Below, one piece after another: positions 1-10,800 of a stretch of 35,723 nucleotides of DNA. The position numbers and the translations under genes were made by a program. The DNA lies in NCBI GenBank assembly GCA_002897935.1, contig BDTA01000072.1:1-35723 (forward strand), given 5' to 3'. Every line of letters starts with the position of its first letter. Position 1 is the first letter of the stretch. The notes below the pieces were generated by a model, which saw only the letters and a list, made by a program, of their open reading frames with translations, made no database searches and was not told the origin of the DNA. The DNA is from a bacterium BMS3Abin08 (GTDB lineage: Bacteria; Nitrospirota; Thermodesulfovibrionia; Thermodesulfovibrionales; JdFR-85).

Positions 1-213
1 AATGGATACAGGCCGCAGTTGTATTTCAGGACGACGGATGTAACGGGAGTGGTGGAGCTTCCCGAGGGGATAGAGATGGTAATGCCCGGAGACAACGTAA
101 ATATGAAGGTGGATCTGATAACCGAGGTAGCGATGGAAGATGGATTGAGATTCGCAATCAGGGAAGGTGGACACACGGTCGGTGCCGGTGTGGTCACCAA
201 GATCCTTGAGTAA
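1..213 (+). CDS. tuf: Elongation factor Tu, C-terminal end (partial)
   Basis: Only the last 70 residues are present; the gene starts before the window, and the frame is open from base 1. EF-Tu delivers aminoacyl-tRNA to the ribosome as a GTP complex in the cytoplasm. The visible part is domain 3: it opens with [16 protein letters not shown], passes through MVMPGDNV and closes with the family ending [21 protein letters not shown] Leu follows GYRPQ where Phe is usual. The position just before rpmG, tRNA-Trp, secE and nusG is the usual bacterial order. Identification is secure because this C-terminal segment is among the best conserved in bacteria. Confidence 0.97.
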   Translation, partial: NGYRPQLYFRTTDVTGVVELPEGIEMVMPGDNVNMKVDLITEVAMEDGLRFAIREGGHTVGAGVVTKILE

Positions 214-236
214 AAAAATAGTTAGGAGAGAGTCCC

Positions 237-389
237 GTGAGAGACATCATTCTGTTTCAGTGTGCGGAGTGCAAGAATAAAAACTATTCCACAAGGAAGA
301 ATAAAAGGAATACCCCCGATAAGTTGCGGTTAAAGAAGTACTGCAGGCACTGCAGGAGGCATACGGACCATAAAGAAACAAAGGCATGA
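237..389 (+). CDS. rpmG: 50S ribosomal protein L33
   Basis: A 50-residue ORF with a GTG start, reading [20 protein letters not shown] at the N-terminus. GGAGAG lies just upstream as ribosome-binding site. Two CxxC pairs (C9/C12 and C36/C39) form the zinc ribbon of the Zn-containing L33 type, followed by a basic tail. L33 sits near the E site of the large subunit. It lies 23 bases after tuf and before tRNA-Trp and secE, its common location. The basic composition, length and CxxC spacing match the family. Confidence 0.95.
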   Translation: MRDIILFQCAECKNKNYSTRKNKRNTPDKLRLKKYCRHCRRHTDHKETKA

Positions 390-455
390 GGGATTTTTAT
401 CAACTGATCAGGTATTATTCGAATAACGGGTTTCGGCTAACGGACAACAAGATAC

Positions 456-532
456 AGGCCAGTAGCTCTAATTGGTAGAGCGCCGGACTCCAAATCCGGT
501 GGTTGCGGGTTCGAGTCCTGCCTGGCCTGCCA
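456..532 (+). tRNA. trnW: tRNA-Trp (anticodon CCA)
   Basis: A complete cloverleaf can be drawn by eye. The acceptor arm AGGCCAG (456-462) pairs with CTGGCCT (522-528), with discriminator G529 and an encoded CCA at 530-532. The anticodon stem CCGGA/TCCGG encloses the loop CTCCAAA, giving anticodon CCA for Trp. The T arm contains GGTTCGAGTCC. A tRNA-Trp between tuf/rpmG and secE is a very common bacterial arrangement and is probably co-transcribed with them. Confidence 0.97.
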
Positions 533-608
533 TAAATTAAGGAGTGTATAAGAGTTATGGGTTGCGGTGAAGATGTGGGGTGGGAACATTTTAAAAGGTG
601 GTTAGTTT

Positions 609-794
609 ATGTTTGAAAGTATTAAGGGCTTTTTCAGGGATGTAAAGCTGGAATTAAAGAAGGTTGTTTTCCCGAGCAAGGACGAGTTGATAGGCTCTAC
701 ATGGGTAGTTATAATCTCCACTATGATTGTAGCGGTATTCCTTGGTATTGTTGATTTCGTATTAACAAGGTTTGTGAAATATATTTTAAGGTAG
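609..794 (+). CDS. secE: Preprotein translocase subunit SecE
   Basis: A 61-residue protein with an amphipathic N-terminal helix (FFRDVKLELKKVVFPSKDEL) and one hydrophobic segment (about residues 32-53), the single-TM form of SecE. The K-K-V-x-F/W-P motif is the conserved cytoplasmic surface helix. SecE clamps the SecY channel in the inner membrane. AAGGTGG precedes the ATG. It lies 5 bases before nusG, the usual pairing. Confidence 0.96.
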   Translation: MFESIKGFFRDVKLELKKVVFPSKDELIGSTWVVIISTMIVAVFLGIVDFVLTRFVKYILR

Positions 795-799
795 GTGTT

Positions 800-1324
800 A
801 TGGCAAAGAACTGGTATGCTGTTCATACTTATTCTGGTTTTGAGGAGAAGGTAAGGGCTTCCATAGAGGATCGGGCAAAAAAAAAGGGGCTGACTGACCG
901 GATAACAAAGATACTTATACCTACGGAAAAGGTTATAGAGCTGCGGGCTGGAAAGAAGCACGAAACGGACAAGAAATTCTATCCAGGGTATATACTTATT
1001 GAGATGGAACTTGATGATGAGACATGGCACCTTGTACGAAGCATTCCGCGGGTCACGGGTTTTGTGGGAGGGTCAAGCCCTGTCCCCCTACCCGAAGAAG
1101 AGGTGGATGTCATCATTCAGCAGATTGAGCGGGCACCTCAACAGCCACCGAAGACGCAGTTCGAAACGGGAGACAACGTAAGGATAACTGACGGTCCTTT
1201 TACAAACTTCAATGGTGTTGTTGATGAAGTTGATATGGATCATGGCAGGCTGAAGGTCATGGTCAGTATCTTTGGCAGGCAGACACCTGTGGAACTTAAC
1301 TTCTACCAGGTGGAGAAGACATAA
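800..1324 (+). CDS. nusG: Transcription termination/antitermination factor NusG
   Basis: A 174-residue protein of standard NusG length. The N-terminal NGN domain starts KNWYAVHTYSGFEEKV and includes FYPGYILIEMELDDETWHLV and the RSIPRVTGFVGG segment. The C-terminal KOW domain covers about residues 122-174 (GDNVRITDGPFTNFNGVVDE). NusG binds RNA polymerase and links it to Rho or the ribosome. It is directly downstream of secE and starts the run into rplK. Confidence 0.98.
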   Translation: MAKNWYAVHTYSGFEEKVRASIEDRAKKKGLTDRITKILIPTEKVIELRAGKKHETDKKFYPGYILIEMELDDETWHLVRSIPRVTGFVGGSSPVPLPEEEVDVIIQQIERAPQQPPKTQFETGDNVRITDGPFTNFNGVVDEVDMDHGRLKVMVSIFGRQTPVELNFYQVEKT

Positions 1325-1338
1325 AGGCTAAGACAAAG

Positions 1339-1389
1339 GGTTAGGTTGAGGAGATGAAAGCATGTTTAATCTCAGCCTTGTACTTAACC
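1339..1389 (+). promoter_or_regulatory. Hairpin in the nusG-rplK leader
   Basis: The 84-base gap between nusG and rplK can fold: GGTTGAG (1344-1350) pairs with CTCAGCC (1371-1377, one G-U), and GGTTA (1339-1343) pairs with TAACC (1385-1389). In many bacteria this leader is where ribosomal protein L1 represses rplK-rplA translation. I cannot show L1 binding from sequence. The arm sequences resemble those of the longer hairpin before rpoB. Confidence 0.4.
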
Positions 1390-1408
1390 TGAAAATCGAG
1401 GAGGATAT

Positions 1409-1840
1409 ATGGCTAAGAAGGATGTTATAGCCGACGTAAGGCTTCAGATACCGGCGGGCAAGGCTTCACCTGCACCGCCCGTAGGTCCTGCGCTTGGACC
1501 TCATGGTATAAACATTATGGATTTCTGCAAGCAGTTCAACGCAAAGACCGAACCGATGGGTGAGACCATTATACCTGTTGTGCTCACAGTTTATGCCGAC
1601 AGGACGTTTTCCTTTATCACGAAGACCCCACCCGCGGCCGAGTTAATTAAAAAAGCTGTCGGAATAATCAAGGGATCTTCCGAGCCCGGTAAGGATCCGG
1701 TCGGTAAAATCACTTCTGATCAGATCAGGGAGATTGCACAGACCAAGATGCCGGACCTTAATGCATATTCCGTTGAGCAGGCAATGAATATAATAAAGGG
1801 AACGGCCAGGAGCATGGGCGTTGAGGCGGTTGAAAATTAA
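1409..1840 (+). CDS. rplK: 50S ribosomal protein L11
   Basis: A 143-residue protein of usual length. The N-terminal half carries the signature run around residues 11-40 ([19 protein letters not shown], then [16 protein letters not shown]) and the C-terminal rRNA-binding domain includes [14 protein letters not shown] and [16 protein letters not shown]11 forms the GTPase-associated centre of the large subunit. GGAGG lies six bases before the ATG. It is followed by rplA, the normal pair. Confidence 0.99.
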   Translation: MAKKDVIADVRLQIPAGKASPAPPVGPALGPHGINIMDFCKQFNAKTEPMGETIIPVVLTVYADRTFSFITKTPPAAELIKKAVGIIKGSSEPGKDPVGKITSDQIREIAQTKMPDLNAYSVEQAMNIIKGTARSMGVEAVEN

Positions 1841-1879
1841 GCTGTAAGATATTGGTTGATTTTATATGGAGGTGGTCAT

Positions 1880-2575
1880 ATGGGTAAGAAGTTCGAAGCG
1901 GCAAAAAGTAAGGTTGACAGGACGGTTAATTACGACCTTGATAAGGCGATAGATTTGGTTAAGGAGACCTCTTTTGCGGGGTTCGACGAAACACTTGAGC
2001 TTGCTGTCAACCTTGGGGTCGATCCGAAAAAGTCAGACCAGATGGTCAGGGGGGCCGTTATCCTCCCCCATGGTACGGGGCGTGATGTAAAGGTGCTGGT
2101 CTTTGCCAAGGGAGAGAAAGAGAAGGAGGCCACTGAAGCCGGAGCAGACTATGTGGGAGCTGAGGACCTTGTCGAGAAAATCCAGAAGGGATGGCTTGAT
2201 TTCGACAAGGCTGTTGCCACGCCGGACATGATGGGAGTGGTGGGCAAGCTTGGAAAGATCCTCGGACCGCGCGGTATGATGCCGAATCCCAAGCTTGGTA
2301 CGGTGACGTTTGATGTAGCCAGGGCGGTTAAGGAAATCAAGGCCGGTAAAGTGGAGTTCAAGGTTGAAAAAGGCGGGATTATTCATATGCCTGTGGGAAA
2401 GCTCTCTTTTGACAAGGAGAAGCTTTCCGAGAATGTGAAGTCGGCAATCGATACGATTATCAAGGTCAAGCCCTCCGTTGCAAAGGGGAAATATATAGAG
2501 CGCGTTAGCCTTTCCGCCACGATGGGACCCGGTGTCAGAGTGGATATCGGTACAATCACTAAAAAGGCTGCGTAG
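1880..2575 (+). CDS. rplA: 50S ribosomal protein L1
   Basis: I place the start at the ATG giving [20 protein letters not shown] (231 residues), because GGAGGTGG sits just upstream; an in-frame upstream start would add eight atypical residues. The signature [19 protein letters not shown] is present around residues 125-143, and the C-terminal [20 protein letters not shown] segment fits the family. L1 is in the ribosomal L1 stalk and commonly represses its own operon. Confidence 0.98.
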   Translation: MGKKFEAAKSKVDRTVNYDLDKAIDLVKETSFAGFDETLELAVNLGVDPKKSDQMVRGAVILPHGTGRDVKVLVFAKGEKEKEATEAGADYVGAEDLVEKIQKGWLDFDKAVATPDMMGVVGKLGKILGPRGMMPNPKLGTVTFDVARAVKEIKAGKVEFKVEKGGIIHMPVGKLSFDKEKLSENVKSAIDTIIKVKPSVAKGKYIERVSLSATMGPGVRVDIGTITKKAA

Positions 2576-2623
2576 CCTATAGCTTAATTATATAAACCCA
2601 GGTTTTACCTGTTTCAATTCGGT

Positions 2624-2726
2624 CAGAGACAGCAGGTTTTGTTTAAATGTGCGGGGTCCTGAAGGTTTCTGTTTAGATCTCCTGTGCAGCCTGCCAAGAT
2701 CGGGTTTGTTCGGTTTTCCGTCTCTG
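2624..2726 (+). ncRNA. L10 leader (rplJ autoregulatory RNA)
   Basis: The 167-base gap between rplA and rplJ matches the layout of the ribosomal L10 leader. CAGAGAC (2624-2630) pairs exactly with GTCTCTG (2720-2726), closing a large domain that ends just before the rplJ Shine-Dalgarno. Inside are GCAGG (2632-2636) and the GCCTGCCAAGATCGGG stretch around 2688-2703, which resembles the kink-turn region known to bind L10-(L12)4. Binding would repress translation of rplJ-rplL. A covariance search with the L10_leader model would settle it. Confidence 0.8.
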
Positions 2727-2742
2727 GGAAAGGAGGTATAAG

Positions 2743-3267
2743 CTGAAGACCAGGAAAGATAAGGCTGATGACATTGAGTTCCTGAAGGAGAAGTTCTCCC
2801 GGGCTCAGGGCGTTATTTTTACCGATTACAAAGGGTTGACCGTGGAAGAGATATCCCGGATGAGACGCAGTCTCAAGGAGTCGGATATTGAATACAGGGT
2901 TGTAAAGAACACCCTTGCAAGGATAGCCTCGGATGAGACACCTCTCTCGGTTGCAAAGGATCACTTTACAGGGCCTGTCGGGCTTGCCATAGGCTATGAT
3001 GATCCCGTTATTGTTGCCAAAAAGGTGCTGGAATTTGCAAAGGAGAATGAGAAGTTCGGTGTCACTTGCGGTGTGATCGAGGGGCGGCTGATTGATGTTA
3101 GTGCCCTGAAGGACGTTGCAAAGCTTGTGTCGCGTGAAGTGCAGCTTTCCATGCTTGCCGGAGCACTGTCTGCGCCTCTTTCAAAGATGGCGTCACTGCT
3201 TCAGGCGACCATTCAGCGCTTTGGGTATGCTCTCAATGCACTGAAAGAGAAGAAGTATGAGAAGTGA
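2743..3267 (+). CDS. rplJ: 50S ribosomal protein L10, probable CTG start
   Basis: The L10 homology begins well before the first in-frame ATG/GTG/TTG. The frame reads KTRKDKADDIEFLKEKFSRA and then FTDYKGLTVEEISRMRRSLK. The only codon at the expected place is CTG at 2743-2745, preceded by AGGAGG (2731-2736) with six bases of spacing. Using it gives 174 residues, the usual L10 length. A start at the GTG at 2836 would remove about 31 conserved residues, including the DYKGLT motif. L10 anchors L7/L12 dimers to the ribosome. Downstream is rplL; upstream is its own leader RNA. Confidence 0.93.
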   Translation: MKTRKDKADDIEFLKEKFSRAQGVIFTDYKGLTVEEISRMRRSLKESDIEYRVVKNTLARIASDETPLSVAKDHFTGPVGLAIGYDDPVIVAKKVLEFAKENEKFGVTCGVIEGRLIDVSALKDVAKLVSREVQLSMLAGALSAPLSKMASLLQATIQRFGYALNALKEKKYEK

Positions 3268-3323
3268 AGTGCAGGCATAATGGATAATCAAAGTCACTAA
3301 AAAATATATGAGGAGGATAAGAT

Positions 3324-3707
3324 ATGGCAGAGATTACAAAAGAGCAGGTTTTTGAGTTTATCGACAATATGACAATCATTGAGATGTCGGAGTTCATCAA
3401 GGAGTTTGAGGACCGTTACGGGGTTCAGGCGTCTGCGCCGGTTGCTATGGCTGCAATGCCTGCCGGTGCCGATGCCGAGGCCGCCGCTGAGGAGAAGACC
3501 AGCTTCGATGTCATATTGAACGCCGCAGGTGACAAGAAGATTCAGGTTATCAAGGTTGTCAGAGAGATTACAGGCCTTGGCCTTAAGGAGGCAAAGGGTC
3601 TTGTTGATGCTGCCCCAAAGGCCGTAAAAGAGGGTGTATCCAAGGACGAGGCGGAATCAGTCAAGGCAAAGCTCGAGGAGCAGGGAGCTACCGTAGAGAT
3701 AAAGTAG
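3324..3707 (+). CDS. rplL: 50S ribosomal protein L7/L12
   Basis: A 127-residue protein with the N-terminal dimerisation helices ([20 protein letters not shown]), an Ala-rich hinge (about residues 37-55) and the conserved C-terminal domain ([38 protein letters not shown], and the ending GATVEIK). It recruits translation factors as part of the L10-L12 stalk. AGGAGG precedes the ATG. It follows rplJ by 56 bases and is expressed under the same leader. Confidence 0.99.
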   Translation: MAEITKEQVFEFIDNMTIIEMSEFIKEFEDRYGVQASAPVAMAAMPAGADAEAAAEEKTSFDVILNAAGDKKIQVIKVVREITGLGLKEAKGLVDAAPKAVKEGVSKDEAESVKAKLEEQGATVEIK

Positions 3708-3722
3708 TATGAAAGACTCAGG

Positions 3723-3789
3723 TTAAGTTTGAGGGGTTAGGGGCTAAGGTTGAAAAGCTTCCATTCCTTAGCCCTAACCTCAATCTTAA
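3723..3789 (+). promoter_or_regulatory. Long hairpin between rplL and rpoB
   Basis: The left arm (3723-3749, starting TTAAG and ending GGCTAAGG) is nearly the reverse complement of the right arm (3766-3789, CCTTAGCCC...TCTTAA). About 23 base pairs form with one T/T mismatch and three extra G residues on the left; the loop is 16 bases. There is no T-run, so it is a poor simple terminator. In E. coli the same junction has an attenuator and an RNase III site that lower rpoBC relative to rplL. A similar role is inferred here. Confidence 0.65.
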
Positions 3790-3814
3790 TATCTTGATTT
3801 TTGAAAGGAGAACC

Positions 3815-6800
3815 ATGGCTAAGGTGTTGAGAGAAAGGACAAACTTTGGTAAGGTCCCTCCACTGTTGGATGTCCCGTACCTTATAGATTTTCAGAAGAA
3901 CTCTTTTGAGAGGTTCATGCAGCGGGATGTTGAACCTGACAATAGGGAAGAGGTCGGGCTTCAGACGGCCTTCGAGGGTGTTTTCCCGATATCCGATTAC
4001 AATGAGACCGCTACTATTGAGTTTATAGAGTATTCCCTTGGAGCACCAAAGCTTGACCACAGGGAATGCCTCGAAAAGGGTGTTACCTATGGCGCCCCTC
4101 TCAAGATAAAGGTCCGGCTCGATCTATATGAGTTCGATCAGGAAAACAAGAAGGTGCTTAAGGAGTCACGGGAGCAGGAGGTGTATATAGGCGAGATTCC
4201 CCTGATGACGGATACCGGAACGTTTATTATCAATGGTACCGAGAGGGTAATTGTAAGTCAGCTGCACCGTTCGCCGGGCGTGTTCTTTGCTCCCGACAAG
4301 ACCAAGACCCATGTCAGCGGCAGGCCTCTATATACTGCCCGGGTGATTCCTTCGAGAGGTTCCTGGCTGGACTTCGAGTTTGATACGAAGGATCTGCTCT
4401 ATGTAAGGATCGACAGGAGGAGGAAGATCCCTGCAACCATCGTCCTTAAGGCACTTGGTTACTCCAATGAAGAACTGCTGAAGATATTTTATCCCACAGA
4501 GACCATAACGCTGAAGGATAAGAAGAACTACTTCCGGCCCGTAACGGATGTACTTTCAGGCATAAAGGTAAAGACTGAAATAACGGACCCCAAAAGCGGC
4601 GAGGTTATAGTCAGAGAGGGTGGAAAGGTATCAAAGGCTGCCCTGAGAAAGCTGAATAACGCCGGCATTACCGAGATCCCCATAACTGCGGAAGAGGTAG
4701 TGGGAAGAATAACCCTGAAGGATATTATAGATCCTGAAACAGGTGAGGTTATTCTGGAGAGCAACGAGCCTATCACCGAGGAGGTATTTCAGAAGATAGT
4801 AGCCATGGGTATAGATTCTATCGGGCTGCTTTTCATGGATAACGTCAGGTATCTTCCTTCATTGCGTGATACGCTTATGACCGATAAGGTTGCTAATCGT
4901 GAACAGGCACTTATAGAGATATACAAGAAACTGCGACCAGGAGAGCCATCGACGCTTGAGGCTGCGGGGGAGCTGTTTCGTGGTCTCTTCTTCGATGAAA
5001 AGCGCTATGACCTGTCACCTGTTGGAAGGCTTAAGATAAACAAGAAACTGGGGCTTGATATTCCTCTTGAAACGAAGGTTCTTACAGACAGGGACATCAT
5101 AGAGATTGTTAAGTACCTGTTGCTGTTGAGAACCGGCCGGGGAGAGGTTGATGATATCGATCATCTTGGCAACAGGCGTATAAGGGGTGTCGGTGAATTA
5201 CTGGAAAACCAGTTCAGGATAGGTTTGATGAGGATGGAAAGGGCGATGAAGGAGAAGATGACCCTTACCGAACTCGAAGAGGCTATGCCCCACGATGTGA
5301 TAAACGCAAAACCGGTTATGGCTGCCGTCAAGGAATTCTTTGGCTCAAGCCAGCTTAGCCAGTTTATGGACCAGACCAATCCCCTTTCGGAAATAACACA
5401 TAAAAGGAGGTTGAGCGCCCTCGGTCCGGGAGGACTTACAAGGGAGCGTGCAGGGTTTGAGGTAAGGGACGTGCATCCCACGCACTACGGAAGGATATGT
5501 CCGATCGAGACCCCGGAGGGCCCCAACATAGGGTTAATAACATCCCTTGCCACATATGCGCGTATTAATGAGTTTGGTTTTATAGAGGTCCCTTACAGGA
5601 GGGTGAAGGGCGGAAAGGTTACGGAAGAGATTGATTACCTTACAGCCATAGACGGTGAACAGTATGTGATTGCTGAAGCGACATGCCCTATCGACGACAA
5701 TGGAAGACTCGTGGGCGAGGCGGTTCCGACAAGGCTTGCAGGTGACTTCAAGATGGTTCCGCCCGAAGAGGTCCAGTATATGGATGTCTCCCCGAAGCAG
5801 ATAGTCGGAGTTTCAGCGAGCCTTATTCCATTCCTTGAGAACGATGACGCAAACAGGGCCTTGATGGGTTCCAACATGCAGAGACAGGCGGTCCCGCTCC
5901 TTGTTTCCGAGGCGCCCCTTGTAGGTACCGGCATGGAGAGCGTGGCTGCAAGGGACTCCGGTGTAGTTGTGATAGCACAAAGGTCGGGGATCGTGGAGAA
6001 GGTGGATTCTTTGAGGATTGTCGTAAGGGTAACTGAAAAGGGCGGCGGTGTGGATATCTATAATCTCGTGAAATTCAGCCGTTCCAATCAGGGTACCTGC
6101 TTCAACCAGAAACCCCTGGTCACGACCGGGGACCGGGTTAAAAAAGGAGACGTCCTTGCCGACGGTCCGAGCACCGACCTTGGTGAACTTGCACTCGGAA
6201 AAAACGTTCTTGTTGCCTTTATGCCCTGGGGTGGATATAACTTCGAGGATGCCATACTCATAAGTGAGAGGCTTGTAAAGGAAGACGTTTATACGTCGAT
6301 ACATATTGAACAGTTCGAGGTTGAGGCCCGGGAAACCAAGCTTGGTCCGGAGGAGATAACCCGTGATATTCCAAACGTTGGAGAAGAGGCGCTTAATGAT
6401 CTTGATGAAAGCGGGATCGTCCGGATCGGCGCAGAGGTTGCACCCGGGGATATCCTTGTCGGGAAGGTAACCCCTAAGGGAGAATCCCAGCTTACTCCCG
6501 AAGAAAAACTGCTCCGTGCAATATTCGGTGAGAAGGCTGAGGATGTGAAGGATTCTTCATTGAAGGTCCCGCCGGGTATATCGGGCACTGTGGTGGATGT
6601 CAAGATCTTTGCCAGAAAAGGTACCAAGAAGGAAGCACGTGAAAAGCTGGTTGAGGAAGAGGAAATAGCAAGATTTCAGGAGGACCTCCAGGAGAGGATC
6701 AGGATTTACAGCGAGGTTGCCTATTCCGCGGTCAGGGACCTGTTTTTGGGTCAAAAAGCGGCTGAAGATGTCAAGATCCCGAGAATTAAGGATGTTATTT

Positions 6801-7747
6801 GCAGCAAAGGTCATAAGATAACGGAAAAGCATCTCGAGAGAATAAAGGACCAGTATCTTAAGAGGGTGAAGATCAGCGATTCGAAGGTCCAGCAGAAGAT
6901 AGATGCCTATCTCGAGGAGATAAACCATACGATCAAGGGTCTCCAGAAGGCCTATGATGAACGCGTGGAGAGGCTGAGAAAGGGAGATGAACTGCCCCCG
7001 GGTGTGAATAAGCTTGTTAAGGTCTATATTGCGATGAAGAGGAAGGTCCAGATCGGAGACAAGATGGCGGGCAGACACGGAAACAAGGGTGTCAGTTCAA
7101 TGGTGCTGCCTGTTGAAGATATGCCTTATCTGCCCGATGGCACGCCGCTTGATATTGTGCTGAATCCCCTTGGTGTCCCTTCGAGGATGAATGTCGGTCA
7201 GATTCTGGAAACACATCTCGGCTGGGCGGCAAAGTCCCTCGGCCTTCATATTGCTTCCCCGGTATTCGAGGGGGTAAGCGAGGCTGAAATCAAGGGGTTA
7301 CTGAGCAAGGCCGGGCTCTCCGAAAGCGGACAGGTAGCCCTGACGGACGGACGGACAGGTGAACCCTTTGAAAGGCCGGTGACTGTTGGGTATATGTATA
7401 TGATGAAACTTCACCACCTCGTGGACGATAAGGTGCATGCCCGTTCTATCGGGCCATACTCGCTGGTAACCCAGCAGCCCCTTGGCGGCAAGGCCCAGTT
7501 TGGAGGCCAGAGGCTTGGTGAGATGGAGGTCTGGGCACTGGAGGCCTATGGTTCGGCCTATACACTGCAGGAGTTCCTTACCGTCAAGAGTGACGACGTT
7601 CAGGGCCGCGGTAAGATGTATGAGTCAATCGTTAAGGGTGATGCCACTTTGGACTCAGGGGTTCCTGAATCCTTTAATGTGTTGATTAAGGAGCTTCAGA
7701 GCCTCTGCCTGGATGTTGAACTTCTCCAGAAAAAGAAGAAGTCCTGA
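3815..7747 (+). CDS. rpoB: DNA-directed RNA polymerase subunit beta
   Basis: I start at the ATG giving [14 protein letters not shown] because AAAGGAG lies just upstream; the ORF is open seven codons further but with no better signal. Length is 1310 residues, typical of beta. The rifampicin-pocket region (near 5340-5440) reads [20 protein letters not shown] then [11 protein letters not shown], with the wild-type Asp, His and Ser at the main resistance positions. Also visible are [16 protein letters not shown] and, near the C-terminus, [20 protein letters not shown], which pairs with beta-prime. It precedes rpoC by 72 bases. Confidence 0.99.
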   Translation: MAKVLRERTNFGKVPPLLDVPYLIDFQKNSFERFMQRDVEPDNREEVGLQTAFEGVFPISDYNETATIEFIEYSLGAPKLDHRECLEKGVTYGAPLKIKVRLDLYEFDQENKKVLKESREQEVYIGEIPLMTDTGTFIINGTERVIVSQLHRSPGVFFAPDKTKTHVSGRPLYTARVIPSRGSWLDFEFDTKDLLYVRIDRRRKIPATIVLKALGYSNEELLKIFYPTETITLKDKKNYFRPVTDVLSGIKVKTEITDPKSGEVIVREGGKVSKAALRKLNNAGITEIPITAEEVVGRITLKDIIDPETGEVILESNEPITEEVFQKIVAMGIDSIGLLFMDNVRYLPSLRDTLMTDKVANREQALIEIYKKLRPGEPSTLEAAGELFRGLFFDEKRYDLSPVGRLKINKKLGLDIPLETKVLTDRDIIEIVKYLLLLRTGRGEVDDIDHLGNRRIRGVGELLENQFRIGLMRMERAMKEKMTLTELEEAMPHDVINAKPVMAAVKEFFGSSQLSQFMDQTNPLSEITHKRRLSALGPGGLTRERAGFEVRDVHPTHYGRICPIETPEGPNIGLITSLATYARINEFGFIEVPYRRVKGGKVTEEIDYLTAIDGEQYVIAEATCPIDDNGRLVGEAVPTRLAGDFKMVPPEEVQYMDVSPKQIVGVSASLIPFLENDDANRALMGSNMQRQAVPLLVSEAPLVGTGMESVAARDSGVVVIAQRSGIVEKVDSLRIVVRVTEKGGGVDIYNLVKFSRSNQGTCFNQKPLVTTGDRVKKGDVLADGPSTDLGELALGKNVLVAFMPWGGYNFEDAILISERLVKEDVYTSIHIEQFEVEARETKLGPEEITRDIPNVGEEALNDLDESGIVRIGAEVAPGDILVGKVTPKGESQLTPEEKLLRAIFGEKAEDVKDSSLKVPPGISGTVVDVKIFARKGTKKEAREKLVEEEEIARFQEDLQERIRIYSEVAYSAVRDLFLGQKAAEDVKIPRIKDVICSKGHKITEKHLERIKDQYLKRVKISDSKVQQKIDAYLEEINHTIKGLQKAYDERVERLRKGDELPPGVNKLVKVYIAMKRKVQIGDKMAGRHGNKGVSSMVLPVEDMPYLPDGTPLDIVLNPLGVPSRMNVGQILETHLGWAAKSLGLHIASPVFEGVSEAEIKGLLSKAGLSESGQVALTDGRTGEPFERPVTVGYMYMMKLHHLVDDKVHARSIGPYSLVTQQPLGGKAQFGGQRLGEMEVWALEAYGSAYTLQEFLTVKSDDVQGRGKMYESIVKGDATLDSGVPESFNVLIKELQSLCLDVELLQKKKKS

Positions 7748-7819
7748 ATGCGGTTCCTGCCGGGATGATACCGGCGGGAAGTTTAAATATAAATTATTTT
7801 CAAGGAAGGGAGAATAACA

Positions 7820-10800
7820 TTGGAAGAAATTTATGCCCTCTTTCAGAAACCAAAGAATTCCAGGGATTTTGATGCCATCAGGGTAAAGGTTGCCTCTCCG
7901 GAGAAGATCAGGGAGTGGTCCTATGGTGAGGTAAAGAAGCCCGAGACCATTAATTACCGTACCTTCAAGCCTGAGAGGGACGGCCTTTTCTGTGCCAAGA
8001 TATTTGGTCCGGTTAAAGACTGGGAGTGCCTTTGCGGCAAGTACAAGAGGATGAAACACAGAGGGGTAGTCTGTGATAAGTGTGGGGTAGAGGTCATACA
8101 GTCGCGGGTCAGACGTGAGAGGCTCGGGCATATAGAACTGGCTACCCAGGTTGCACATATATGGTTTCTTAAGGGGGTTCCCAGCAGGATAGGAACCCTG
8201 CTTGATATGACCATGCGTCATCTTGAGAAGGTGCTTTACTTTGAGAGCTATATTGTGATTGATCCGGAGGATACCCCCCTTAAGGAGAAACAGCTTCTCT
8301 CCGAAGAGGAGTACAAGAAGATGACGGCCGAGTACGGCAGTAGTTTTAAGGCGGGAATGGGGGCGGAGGCCATCAGGGAATTGCTCAGGGAGGTGGATCT
8401 TGAGGCACTTGCCGTCGAGTTGAAGACGAAGATTCAGGAGTCATCCTCTCTTGGACAGAAAAGGAAACTCACAAAGCGGCTGAAGGTGGTTGAGTCCTTC
8501 CGGAAGTCGGGAAATAAGCCGGATTGGATGATTATGGATGTAATACCCGTTTTGCCGCCGGAACTGAGGCCCCTTGTGCATCTCGATGGTGGAAGGTTTG
8601 CCACTTCCGATCTTAATGATCTCTACAGGAGGGTTATAAACAGAAACAACCGCCTGAAGAGACTTATGGATCTGAAGGCCCCCGGTGTGATCATAAAAAA
8701 TGAAAAGAGGATGCTCCAGGAGGCCGTTGATGCCCTGTTCGACAACACGAAGAGGACCAAGGCGATGAAGACCTCTACAAAACGTCCTCTCAAGTCTCTC
8801 AGCGATATGATCAAAGGCAAGCAGGGTCGGTTTCGCCAGAACCTCCTTGGTAAAAGAGTTGATTACTCCGGCAGGTCCGTTATAGTTGTCGGTCCTGATC
8901 TGAAGCTTCACCAGTGCGGGTTGCCCAAGGTGATGGCCCTTGAACTCTTTAAGCCCTTTGTATTTAACAAGCTCGAAGACAAGGGTTATGTGACCACAAT
9001 CAAGCATGCCAAAAAGATGGTCGAGCTTGAGACCGACGAGGTCTGGGATGCCCTTGAAGAGGTAATTAAGGAGCATCCTGTTCTTCTGAACAGGGCCCCT
9101 ACACTTCACAGGCTCGGCATACAGGCCTTTGATCCAGTGCTGGTTGAAGGTAAGGCGATTAAACTCCATCCCCTTGTATGTACTGCATATAATGCAGATT
9201 TCGACGGGGACCAGATGGCTGTTCATATCCCCCTCTCTATAGAGGCACAGGTCGAAGCAAGGGTCTTGATGATGTCCGTAAACAACCTGCTCTCACCCGC
9301 CAACGGCAAGCCTATCGTCTTCCCTACTCAGGATATGGTTCTCGGCATTTACTTCCTCACGAAGATGAGGGATGGGGTAAAAGGAGAGGGTATGCTGTTT
9401 GCCGATGCTGAGGAGGTCCGTGCGATTTATGATTCGGGCGCTGTCTCCGAACATGCCAAGATCAGGGTGAGACTGGGTGGCGAGCTTGTCGATACCACAG
9501 TCGGCAGGGTGCTCTTCAGTGAAATCCTTCCCGAAGGGGTGCCCTTCTCATTCATTAACAGGGAACTGTCAAAGAAGGATATACAGAATCTCGTGGATTT
9601 CTGTTACAAGAAGATAGGCAGAAGGGAGGCCGTTACATTCCTTGATAATCTCGAAAGGCTTGGCTTTGCCTATGCTACGAGGTCGGGTATCTCAATCTGT
9701 ATAGAGGATATGCATATACCCAGCAGCAAGGCCAAGATTATAAAGGCTGCGGAACAGCAGGTCCTGGAGGTTTACAAACAGTATTCCGACGGTCTTATAA
9801 CCCAGGGTGAGAGGTACAACAAGGTTATCGACATTTGGGCAAATGTTACTGAACTGGTTGCAGAGGAAATGATGAAGGAACTTGGTGCCGAGGGTGGTGA
9901 GGAATTTCCCGAGGAAGAGCTGAAGGAAAGAAGGTCCTTTAACAGTGTATTCATGATGGCTGACTCCGGCGCCAGGGGATCGGCTGCTCAGATAAGACAG
10001 CTTGCCGGAATGAGGGGCCTTATGGCAAAGCCCTCGGGCGAGATTATCGAGACGCCTATTACAGCTAACTTCCGTGAGGGGTTGAGTCCGCTTCAGTACT
10101 TTATCTCCACGCACGGCGCCCGTAAGGGGCTGGCCGATACAGCATTAAAGACTGCAAATGCCGGTTATCTTACAAGAAGGCTTGTGGACGTTGCTCAGGA
10201 TGTTATCATTACCGAAGTGGACTGCGGTACGAGGGATGGTATTGTTGTGAATGCCCTCATAGAGGGAGGAGAGATTATTCAGGGTCTCGACGAGAGAATC
10301 CTCGGGAGGACATCCTCCGATACCATCAAGGATTCCATAACCGGCGAAAAGATAGTGGGCGCTGGTGAGGAGATTAACGAGGAGCTTGCAAACCGGATAG
10401 TTGAGGCAGGAATAGATAAGGTTAAGATAAGGTCCGTCCTTACCTGCAGGACAAAATTCGGTGTCTGTGCCACCTGTTACGGGAGAGATCTGGCAAGGGG
10501 AAATCACATTGAGATAGGTGAATCCGTAGGTATAATCGCCGCCCAGTCAATTGGCGAACCCGGCACACAGCTTACCATGAGGACCTTTCATATAGGTGGA
10601 ACCGCTACCAAGGCGGTTGAGCAGGCGGTCCTTGAGGCAAAGAGTTCTGGCAAGGTTAAGTTTGTAGAGATAAATGCGGTTCGGAACAGGGCCGGTGTGC
10701 TTGTTGTTCTCAACAGAAATGCAAGGATTGCAATTGTTGACAAGGATGGCAGGGAGAAGGAGAAATACAATCTTGTCTACGGTGCCCAGATCCTCGTTGA

